Shown here piece by piece: positions 7,745-14,160 of a DNA stretch of 14,160 nucleotides; positions within the stretch are counted from its first letter, which is position 1, and each line of letters starts with the position of its first letter. Source of the DNA: Gp7-AA10 sp035636095 (GTDB taxonomy: Bacteria; Acidobacteriota; Thermoanaerobaculia; Gp7-AA8); assembly GCA_035636095.1 (NCBI GenBank), contig DASPZU010000095.1, positions 1 through 14,160 of the forward strand. The letters run 5' to 3'. The notes beneath the pieces were generated by a model. It searched no databases and had not been told where the DNA came from. It saw only the letters and a program-made list of their open reading frames with translations. The position numbers and the translations under genes were made by a program.

Positions 7745-8994
7745 TCCTCATGGCTGTCGCGATCAGCACGACCCTCGACCAGCGCATCGACGACGCGGCC
7801 CGCAGCGTCGAGTCGAAAGTGATCGAATGCCGCCGCGACATCCATCAGCATCCCGAGCTCGGCAACCGCGAATTCCGGACCTCGAAGCTGATCGCCGATC
7901 GCCTCCGCCAGCTGGGTATTGAAGTGCGCACTCCCATCGCGCACACCGGCGTGGTCGGGGTTCTTCGCGGAGGCAAGCCGGGACGGGTGGTCGGACTGCG
8001 AGCGGACATGGATGCGCTTCCGGTGGTCGAGCAGGTCGACGTCCCGTTCAAGTCGACGGTGCGCACGACGTACAACGGCCAGGAGGTCGGCGTGATGCAT
8101 GCCTGCGGTCATGACGCGCACGTCGCCATTCTGTTAGGCGTCGCGGAAGTTCTGTCGTCAGTCCGCAACGATGTGCCCGGAACGATCGTGTTTCTCTTCC
8201 AACCGGCAGAGGAAGGCGCGCCGCAGGGCGAGGAGGGCGGCGCCGCGCTGATGGTGAAGGAAGGGGCGCTCGACAATCCCAAAGTCGACGCCGTTTTCGG
8301 GCTGCACGTCACTTCGCGATATCCGGTCGGAGAGATCGCCTATCGCCCCGGGCCGGAGCTGGCGGCTGTCGACTCGTTCCGCATCAAGGTCCACGGCAAG
8401 CAGACCCACGGCGCCTATCCGTGGCTGGGTGTCGATCCGATCGTGGTGGCATCGCAGATTGTGCTCGCGCTCCAGTTGATCCCGAGCCGCCAGCTCGACG
8501 TTTCGCTGGCACCGGCGGTCGTCACGGTCGGCGCGATTCACGGCGGCGTGCGCAACAACATCATCCCCGACGAAGTCGAGATGATCGGAACGATCCGCTC
8601 GCTCGACGAAAAAATGCGCAGCGACATCCATCAGCGGATCAGGCGGACGGCCGAGGATCTCGCCGCCAGCGCGGGGGCGAAGGCGGATGTCACGATTGAA
8701 ACCGGCTACCCGGTCACGTACAACGATCCGGCGCTGACCGAGAAGATGGCGCCGACATTTCGCAAAATCACCAACGACGTCATCCTCGTGAACGCCACGC
8801 TTGGCGCGGAGGATTTTTCGTTTTATCAGCAGAAAGTTCCGGGCCTTTTCTTCTGGCTCGGGACGCGGCCCAAAAATCAGACCGCCGAGGACGCGGCGTC
8901 GAATCACTCGCCGCTGTTCTACGTCGACGAAAGCGGCCTCGGGCTCGGCGTCCGCGCGATGTCGCGCGTGGCGCTCGACTACCTGCGACAGTAG
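7741..8994 (+). CDS. M20-family metallopeptidase/amidohydrolase (AmiA/HipO-like)
   Basis: 417 residues from ATG 7741; ATG 7750 is a possible start 3 codons later. By family knowledge, members hydrolyse N-acyl amino acids or similar amides (hippurate, IAA-amino acid, N-acetyl-diaminopimelate) with two bound metals. Visible ligands: LRADMDALPV (86-95), HACGHDAH (120-127, with C122 and H124), QPAEEG (154-159, with E157/E158), GLHV (187-190, H189) and NHSP (388-391, H389). The dimerisation lid (about 207-320) contains GKQTHGAYPWLGVDP. No signal peptide is visible, so it is cytoplasmic. The 5' end overlaps the preceding small gene by ATGA, making it the third gene of a coupled operon with the exported amidohydrolase. 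The pair may break down imported dipeptides or acyl-amino acids, which is inference. Confidence 0.93.
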   Translation: MILMAVAISTTLDQRIDDAARSVESKVIECRRDIHQHPELGNREFRTSKLIADRLRQLGIEVRTPIAHTGVVGVLRGGKPGRVVGLRADMDALPVVEQVDVPFKSTVRTTYNGQEVGVMHACGHDAHVAILLGVAEVLSSVRNDVPGTIVFLFQPAEEGAPQGEEGGAALMVKEGALDNPKVDAVFGLHVTSRYPVGEIAYRPGPELAAVDSFRIKVHGKQTHGAYPWLGVDPIVVASQIVLALQLIPSRQLDVSLAPAVVTVGAIHGGVRNNIIPDEVEMIGTIRSLDEKMRSDIHQRIRRTAEDLAASAGAKADVTIETGYPVTYNDPALTEKMAPTFRKITNDVILVNATLGAEDFSFYQQKVPGLFFWLGTRPKNQTAEDAASNHSPLFYVDESGLGLGVRAMSRVALDYLRQ

Positions 8995-9020
8995 CACTTT
9001 GGAGTGCGGCGGCTTGTTTG

Positions 9021-9182
9021 ATGGGGTCAGATCTTTGATTATGGCTACACTCCACTAGTTGTGGAACTGCTTCGGAAGGTTGAGGATGCAGCGTTGTCGA
9101 TCTTTTCTCGACTGCGCATCTCACTGAAACGAGAGGCTCTTCACTGTGTAGAACGTAGCGAGAATCAAAGACCTGACCCCAT
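9021..9182. mobile_element. 162-bp MITE/REP-like element with 20-bp terminal inverted repeats
   Basis: The left end ATGGGGTCAGATCTTTGATT (9021-9040) and the right end AATCAAAGACCTGACCCCAT (9163-9182) are inverted repeats matching at 19 of 20 positions. The 122-nt interior has no convincing gene. From memory, similar TGGGGTCAG ends occur around REP-associated tyrosine transposases (Y1_Tnp, RAYT); no transposase is present, so this would be a non-autonomous copy. No target-site duplication is obvious. It fills the gap between two convergent genes, ending 7 bp from the SDR stop codon, and may act as a two-way terminator. Confidence 0.75.
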
Positions 9183-9189
9183 AACCTCT

Positions 9190-9978
9190 CTAGCGCGGCG
9201 CCATCGCCTTGATGCGGCCCCAGTAGTCTGCGCCGCTCAGCCACTGTCCCCCGTCGATCACAAATGCTTCACCGGTGACGTAGCTCGCGTAATCCGAAAG
9301 GAGATACGCGGCAGCGTTGGCGATTTCATCGAGCGTCGCGAAACGGCGCAGCGGAATCGTGCGTCGGATGCCTTCCTCGACCGCGGGATCAGGAAAAAGC
9401 CTCGCTGAGGCGCCTTCGGTGTGCACCGGCCCGGGCGCGATGGCGTTGACGCGAATTTTGTGTCGCGCCCATTCGACCGCCAGCGTCTGCGTCATCGCGA
9501 GCACGCCTGCTTTCGCGCTGGCGGAATGGACCACGCCCGGCGCGCCCGTCCAGGCGTAATTCGCGATGACGTTGAGAATCGCGCCGCCGCGCTTCGATTC
9601 GATCATTCGCTTGCCGATGGCGCTGGTGCAGTAAAACGTTCCGTTCAGCACGATGCCGATCACCGAGTTCCAACCGTTGGTGGTGAGCTGATCCGACGGG
9701 ACGATGAAGTTTCCGGCGGCGTTGTTGACCAGAAAATCGACCGCGCCGATTTTCGCGGCCATCGCCTCCACCGCCTCCGCATCGCGAACGTCGAGAACGT
9801 GATAGGACGCACGCTGTCCGAGCTCCGCCACGGCCTTCTTCAGGTTTTCTTCTTTCCGGCTGGCGATGATGACGCGCGCGCCGAGGCGCGAGAGCTCTTT
9901 CGCGACGCCGAAACCGATACCGGTGGCGCCGCCGGTGATCACGCCGGAACGCCCTTCAAATGTTTTTTCGGGCAGCAT
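9190..9978 (-). CDS. SDR-family 2,4-dienoyl-CoA reductase-like protein
   Basis: 262 residues. The Rossmann dinucleotide site is TGGATGIG (15-22), R41 follows strand 2 as in NADPH-using SDRs, and NNAAGNF is at 85-91. Instead of the catalytic Y-x-x-x-K the sequence reads HSASAK (151-156): K156 is kept but the tyrosine position is S152. This loss, with NNAAGNF and LAVEWARHKIRVNAIAPGPVHTEG (166-189), is typical of the NADPH-dependent 2,4-dienoyl-CoA reductases (peroxisomal DECR2, Bacillus FadH), which act in beta-oxidation of unsaturated fatty acids in the cytoplasm. A generic FabG role is unlikely without the tyrosine. The ATG at 9978 diverges from the sulfatase-like gene; no acyl-CoA genes are nearby to confirm the pathway. 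Confidence 0.85.
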   Translation of the reverse strand: MLPEKTFEGRSGVITGGATGIGFGVAKELSRLGARVIIASRKEENLKKAVAELGQRASYHVLDVRDAEAVEAMAAKIGAVDFLVNNAAGNFIVPSDQLTTNGWNSVIGIVLNGTFYCTSAIGKRMIESKRGGAILNVIANYAWTGAPGVVHSASAKAGVLAMTQTLAVEWARHKIRVNAIAPGPVHTEGASARLFPDPAVEEGIRRTIPLRRFATLDEIANAAAYLLSDYASYVTGEAFVIDGGQWLSGADYWGRIKAMAPR

Positions 9979-9989
9979 AATGGCGCCCG

Positions 9990-9995
9990 ATCATA
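9990..9995 (-). promoter_or_regulatory. Candidate -10 box for the SDR gene
   Basis: TATGAT on the minus strand ends 11 nt before the SDR ATG and is one base from TATAAT. It overlaps the start of the divergent lipoprotein gene, whose own possible -10 box CATAAT (9975-9980) overlaps the SDR start. Pattern-based inference. Confidence 0.3.
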
Positions 9996-12016
9996 TGCGA
10001 AGGTGCGCGCTCCTCCTTCTGTTCCTCGCTGCTTGCAGCCGCGAGCCCGCGTTCCAGAACGCGCCGGTGATCCTGATCTCGGTCGATACGCTCCGATCGG
10101 ATCACCTGCCGGCGTACGGATACCGCGGCGTCGTAACGCCGAATCTCGACGCGCTGCGCCGCGACTCGATCCTCTTCCGGCGCGCGTACAGCCATTGCCC
10201 GATGACGCTGCCCTCGCACCTTTCGATCCTCACCGGCCTCCTTCCGACCCAGCACGAGGTGCGCAACAACATCGGCTATCGCTTCACGGGAAAATATCCG
10301 ACGCTCGCGAAGATCCTGCACGATCACGGCTACCAGACGGGCGCCGCGGTCTCATCGTACGTGCTTCGCGGCGAGACAGGGATCAAGAACGGTTTCGATT
10401 TCTACGACGACGGCATCGCGGTAGCTGCCGCCGGTGCGCTGAGCGAGCATCAGCGGTCGGGCTTTGAGACGGTGAAGATCGCCAACGCCTGGATCGAAAG
10501 AACTGCGGCGAATGCAGGCACGCAGTGGGTGCCGTTCTTTTTCTTTTTTCACATCTACGAGCCGCATGCGCCTTACGAGCCGTCGTACGACGGCGAGATC
10601 GCGAAGTCGGACGCCATCGTCGGTACGCTGATTGCGAAACTGAAGTCCCTCGGCGTCTACCATCGCTCGCTGATCATCTTTCTGTCCGATCACGGCGAGG
10701 GTCTCATGGACCACGGGGAGGATCAGCACGGAATCCTGCTCTATCGCGAATCGCTGCAAGTTCCGCTGTTCATCAAACTGCCGCAGTCTGCCCAGCAGGG
10801 GCAATCGATCTCGCGGCCGGTGCAGCTCGCCGATGTTTTCCCGACCGTGCTCGATCTTCTGGGAATCGAACGGTCCGATCGCTCTCTGCTGAAGGGATCG
10901 TCGAAACCGATCTACGCTGAAACTCTCTACCCGCGCATTCACCTCGGCTGGAGCGAGCTGCGATCGCTCATCGCCGATCGCGATCAATACATCGAAGGTC
11001 CGCGGCCCGAGCTGTACGACCTTGTCGGCGATCCGGGCGAAACACACGATCTCGCATCGACCGATCGACGCACCGCCGCCGCGCTTCGCGAGAAATTGCA
11101 CACAATACCATTAGCAATTAATCCGCTTCAGGCCATTGATCCTGAAGAAGCGAGAAAGCTGGCGGCGCTCGGCTACATCGGCAGGCCGCGCAATCGCAGC
11201 GGTCCGCTGCCGAATCCGCGCGACGAAATCGGCCATTTGCCGGAGATCAAGGCGGCCTTCCATCTCGCCGATGAGCGACGCGACGACGAAGCGGTTACCG
11301 CATTTCGCGCGCTGCTCGCAAAAAATCCGCATGTGCAGGACGTGTGGTCGAAGCTGGGCGAGGTCCTGGTCGACTCCGGCCGCTACGACGAAGCGATCGC
11401 GACATACAAATCGGCGATCGCGCAATCCGAGATTTTTTCTCCCGACCTCGCCCTCGGGCTCGGATTCGCGTACCTGAAAGCCGGGAAACCGAAGGAGACC
11501 ATTCCGCACGCCGAGCTGGCGATGTCGACCAACCCGCGCGAGGCGCATGAGCTGCTCGCGCGCGCGTACATCGAGCAACGCGATTTCGCGAAGGCGGAGC
11601 AGCACGGGCAGGCCGCGATCGACAGCGGCGGCCGGCAGCCGACCTCAATTCTGCTGCTTGCGGAAGTGCAACGCGCCGAAGGGAAGTTGCAAGAGGCGCT
11701 GCAGACCATTGATGCTGCCAACGCTCGCGCCCGCGCGATGGGCGCGCAACATCTGTATGCCTCCGACTATCTGCGCGGCGATGTGCTGGCGCGACTCGAT
11801 CGTCCGGAAGAAGCGGTGGCCGCGTTTCGTTCCGAGATCGCTAACTCACCGCAGCATCTGCAGTCGTACGCCAACCTGGCGCTGATCTACTTCATCGAGG
11901 AAAACCCGCGGGCGGGCGAGGATGTCCTTCGCGAGATGGTGCGGAAAAATCCGCATGTGGGCGCGCGGGCATTGGCGGCGAAAACACGTGGGGCGTTTGG
12001 ACGCCCCTCACTCTAG
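9995..12016 (+). CDS. Lipoprotein with sulfatase/alkaline-phosphatase-fold hydrolase and C-terminal TPR domain
   Basis: 673 residues from ATG 9995; ATG 9980, 5 codons earlier, is possible. MRRCALLLLFLAAC is a lipoprotein signal with lipobox LAAC (C14), so the enzyme is membrane-anchored outside the cytoplasm. Residues about 24-370 are a sulfatase-like hydrolase: metal site SVDTLRSDHL (29-38), HCPMTLPSHLSILTG (67-81), HIYEPHAPY (186-194), SDHGEG (231-236), GEDQHG (241-246) and YDLVGDPGETHDLA (341-354). In sulfatases the formylglycine site reads C/S-x-P-S-R; here it is T71-L-P-S-H75, so the nucleophile is probably threonine, as in nucleotide pyrophosphatases. Phosphate or phosphoglycan transfer is therefore as likely as sulfate release. 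Residues about 415-660 are TPR repeats (for example WSKLGEVLVDSGRYDEAIATYKSAI). Such sulfatase-TPR fusions are familiar from Acidobacteriota. Confidence 0.9.
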   Translation: MRRCALLLLFLAACSREPAFQNAPVILISVDTLRSDHLPAYGYRGVVTPNLDALRRDSILFRRAYSHCPMTLPSHLSILTGLLPTQHEVRNNIGYRFTGKYPTLAKILHDHGYQTGAAVSSYVLRGETGIKNGFDFYDDGIAVAAAGALSEHQRSGFETVKIANAWIERTAANAGTQWVPFFFFFHIYEPHAPYEPSYDGEIAKSDAIVGTLIAKLKSLGVYHRSLIIFLSDHGEGLMDHGEDQHGILLYRESLQVPLFIKLPQSAQQGQSISRPVQLADVFPTVLDLLGIERSDRSLLKGSSKPIYAETLYPRIHLGWSELRSLIADRDQYIEGPRPELYDLVGDPGETHDLASTDRRTAAALREKLHTIPLAINPLQAIDPEEARKLAALGYIGRPRNRSGPLPNPRDEIGHLPEIKAAFHLADERRDDEAVTAFRALLAKNPHVQDVWSKLGEVLVDSGRYDEAIATYKSAIAQSEIFSPDLALGLGFAYLKAGKPKETIPHAELAMSTNPREAHELLARAYIEQRDFAKAEQHGQAAIDSGGRQPTSILLLAEVQRAEGKLQEALQTIDAANARARAMGAQHLYASDYLRGDVLARLDRPEEAVAAFRSEIANSPQHLQSYANLALIYFIEENPRAGEDVLREMVRKNPHVGARALAAKTRGAFGRPSL

Positions 12017-12029
12017 GAAATCGGCGAGG

Positions 12030-12088
12030 CCCCTCGCCCCGCGTGAGCGGGGAGAGGGTGGTCCCGCGGAGCGGGACCGGGTGAGGGG
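12030..12088. repeat. Cruciform intergenic repeat between convergent genes (possible terminator)
   Basis: Outer arms CCCCTC (12030-12035) and GAGGGG (12083-12088) enclose two hairpins: CCCCGC-GTGA-GCGGGG (12037-12052) and GGTCCCGC-GGA-GCGGGACC (12060-12078). The result is a three-way junction. Many GC-rich bacteria carry a similar dispersed repeat (CCCTCTCCCCGC...). It sits between the sulfatase-like stop and the TonB receptor stop, where it could end transcription from both sides. There is no T-run. Confidence 0.65.
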
Positions 12089-12089
12089 A

Positions 12090-14099
12090 TTAAAACTTCA
12101 AACCCACTGAGAAGCGATAGGTCCGTGGCGACTGGTACGCGCCTTTTGCTATCGGCTGTCCGAACGTTGCGCTTAACTGATAGTTCACGCCTCGTTGCGG
12201 CGTATCGGTGAACGGGTTGAACGCCAGACAGCGCGAGCTCGATCCACTCTGCAGACACGTGGCCTGCCGGCGGGAGAGCACGATCTGATTCACGAAATCA
12301 GGGTCCTCCACGCCCTGCTGATTGAAAAGATTCAGCAGATCGGTGTCGATGAATGGTCGCACGCCCCCAATCGCAGGCAGATACCAGCGCATGCCCAGGT
12401 CGGTGGCGGAAATGTCGTCGAGGCGGAACGCGCCGCGCTCGCTGAAGAAGTACGTCACGCTCGCGGGAGGCTGAGCGTAGCCAGGATTCACGACTCCGTT
12501 TGCAGGACCATTCGCCGCGCCTTTGCGGACGTCAATGGTGCCAATCGCGGAATAGGAAAGCGCCGAGTGGTAATGCTCCAAAAGAGAAAAATTCAACACG
12601 CCGGCACGCGTTTGCAGGTCGACCTGCAACCAGACGTTGCCGCGATGACGCATGTCGGGCAGGAGGTATCCCACCGGTTTATTCTGCGTGAAGGCTGTGT
12701 ACTCGGGATAACTCTCAGGGTTTGTGAATCCGTTGGCGCCGCTTTGTGATTCGCCCTCGACGTTGCCGCGCAGTTTTGAGTAGGTGTAATTACCGCCGAC
12801 ACTCAACGCCTTCATCAACTTGTAGTTCCCTTGCAGTTGAATGGCTTGATAGCGGCGGCTCAAGCCATTCGAGGCATTTTCGATGACCCCCTGGTCGACC
12901 GTGATGCCGTTGGGATCGACCGCCTTGCCGGTTTCGAGCGTGGTGCGGATGGAGTAGAACGCCGCCCAGTTGCGATGCATGTAATCCGCACGCACAAAAC
13001 CTCGGCTTCCAAAGGCCAGTCCATATCCTGCCGTCCACTCGTCCATGATGGGAGCCCGCACAGAGTGATCGAATCGGGTTGTCGTCCCTGGAATGGAGGC
13101 TCCCGCGAGGTACGACGAGTTTTTCGTACCGCCGACCGAGTTGAACCAATCGAAGACGCGCTGGATGACCTGGTCGGTGGAAACGAGCTGAGAGATCGGC
13201 GTGCCGGGCGTGTTGATGACCGGACCTTTGTAGTCCCAGTCATACGACGCATTACGGCCGGCGGTGGCAGTGATATCGCCGGCGGCCTGGTCGACTTTCG
13301 AGACGTAACGGCCGTAGCTGACGCTGATGCGATGCTGTCCATCGCCTTTCGGGTCGAAATTCGCAGCCAGCCGCGGGCTGGTCGCGCTGTCATCGACCGT
13401 CTTGTGCCCGGCCTGATCGCTGCCGAATGCTTTGTCGTACCGGCCGCCGACATTGAAGCTCCAATGCGGATTGAGCTCCCACTTGTCGTTGATGAACAGC
13501 GACCGGACCGCGAAGTCGGATGTCTTCGAAAGCGACGGCACCGGGTCGTATTCGATCTCGCCCGCGCTGGTGTCCGTGCCAAAGTAAACGTTTGTCGACG
13601 TCAGCTGCGAGGACGAGGTCGACGAGCAAGCCACCGCGATTCCGCCTTTGTCGCACAGGATGATGCCGTGGATGAGGAAGTCGCTGCCCGATTGGAAATT
13701 GTTCTCGTTGCGAAGCTGGTGAAATTCGTCGTACCCGCCGACGACGCTGTGATTTCCGACGGCTCTGGTGCTCAGAAAGTACGATGCTCTCCCGAGATAC
13801 TCTTTGTTGTTTCGCTGTTTGGCCGGGCATGGCGAACCGCAGAACGCCGATGACCACATCCGATTGCCTGAGGACGTGTCGAGCAGCAGCGTTCCCTGCA
13901 GCAGATCGCGCGTCTCCGCACCGTTCGTGAAGCGCTCGCGCATGCGGCTGAACTGTCCTTCCAGCAGCAGGTTCTCCGAAACGATCCCGTTGTAGTGAAG
14001 GGAGAGCAGTGATCGCGGCCGAGCATGTCCCTTCGGCAGTTGAAATCTGAGAGGCGATTCCTGTCCATTGTGGCTTAAGCCGTGTTCGCGAGCGACTGT
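12090..14099 (-). pseudogene. 5'-truncated TonB-dependent receptor (Oar-like), beta-barrel part only
   Basis: The frame is open from 14099 (just after TAA at 14102-14100) to 12090, about 669 codons, and matches the barrel of an Oar/CarO-type outer-membrane receptor: alternating strands such as SLLSLHYNGIVSENLLLEGQFSRMRERF, WELNPHWSFNVGGRYDKAF, RISVSYGRYVSKVDQ, ALSVGGNYTYSKLRG, PFIDTDLLNLFNQQGVEDPD, and a final aromatic beta-signal RTYRFSVGLKF. Full receptors are near 1000 residues with a signal peptide, carboxypeptidase-like domain, TonB box and plug; none is here. Upstream the frame has two stops (TAA 14102-14100, TGA 14120-14118), and the DNA instead encodes the tail of another frame. The first ATG (13943) would make a barrel without an export signal, so this is probably a dead remnant. 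A frameshift beyond the window edge is the alternative. Confidence 0.75.
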
Positions 14100-14160
14100 T
14101 TAGCATCGATCGCTCGATCAAGAATGTCGATCAGGCGTTTCATCTGTTTGTGACCTTTCA
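14075..14160 (-). CDS. C-terminal end of an unidentified gene (partial)
   Basis: On the minus strand an open frame enters from the window edge and ends at TAA 14077-14075. It encodes KGHKQMKRLIDILDRAIDAK followed by QSLANTA, a helical-looking tail, or a 22-residue peptide starting at ATG 14143. It overlaps the truncated start of the TonB receptor fragment by about 25 bp in another frame. Too short to identify; it may be chance. Confidence 0.3.
   Translation of the reverse strand, partial: KGHKQMKRLIDILDRAIDAKQSLANTA

Noticed and set aside
9061..9408. 115-residue plus-strand ORF crossing the inverted-repeat element into the SDR gene
   Set aside because: It spans the element's right terminus and antisense SDR sequence; no coherent protein.
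12030..12088. Classical rho-independent terminator
   Set aside because: The stems are strong but no T-run follows on either strand, so it is reported as a repeat with possible terminator function.

Overview
The window is GC-rich bacterial DNA with tightly packed genes. No marker gene fixes the phylum. An Oar-like TonB receptor fragment, a secreted sulfatase-fold/TPR lipoprotein with a T-x-P-S-H active-site motif, a relic resembling VWFA-related proteins and the intergenic hairpin repeats together suggest Acidobacteriota or a neighbouring Gram-negative lineage. This placement is inference. The LolD-type ATPase and the outer-membrane receptor fragment support a diderm cell.

Layout. 1-474 is non-coding and hairpin-rich. 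From 5650 down to 475 runs a minus-strand series: PilZ-domain protein, thioredoxin-fold protein, YfcE/MJ0936-type phosphoesterase, LolD-type ABC ATPase, a small relic ORF and ClpC. From 5682 to 8994 a plus-strand operon encodes a secreted SnoaL-amidohydrolase fusion, a 97-residue unknown protein and an M20 metallopeptidase/amidohydrolase, with ATGA overlaps at both junctions. A 162-bp inverted-repeat element (9021-9182) lies between the M20 gene and a convergent SDR gene (9190-9978). The SDR gene diverges from a sulfatase-TPR lipoprotein gene (9995-12016). A folded repeat (12030-12088) separates that gene from a 5'-truncated TonB receptor pseudogene (12090-14099). A gene tail overlaps the truncated end and runs off the window.

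Main discovery. The thioredoxin-fold gene reads from an ATG with a strong GGAGG ribosome binding site at 4927 to a TGA at 4346, but only if an in-frame TGA at 4813-4811 is read through. That TGA sits exactly where the first cysteine of a thioredoxin CxxC motif belongs, giving U-S-G-C. It is followed by a hairpin whose G-rich apical loop begins 17 nt after the TGA, as expected for a bacterial SECIS. I interpret the gene as an undescribed or poorly described selenocysteine thioredoxin-like protein with a C-terminal TPR-like region. An automatic gene caller would cut it into a 127-residue fragment lacking its active site.

Other points of interest. The phosphoesterase downstream has no normal start codon, because a 16-bp tandem repeat occupies the place where ATG should be. 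The 10-mer CTGTTAGGCG recurs four times, plus one near copy, inside genes. Several starts lie only 6-15 nt downstream of a TANNNT box, suggesting leaderless or near-leaderless transcripts.
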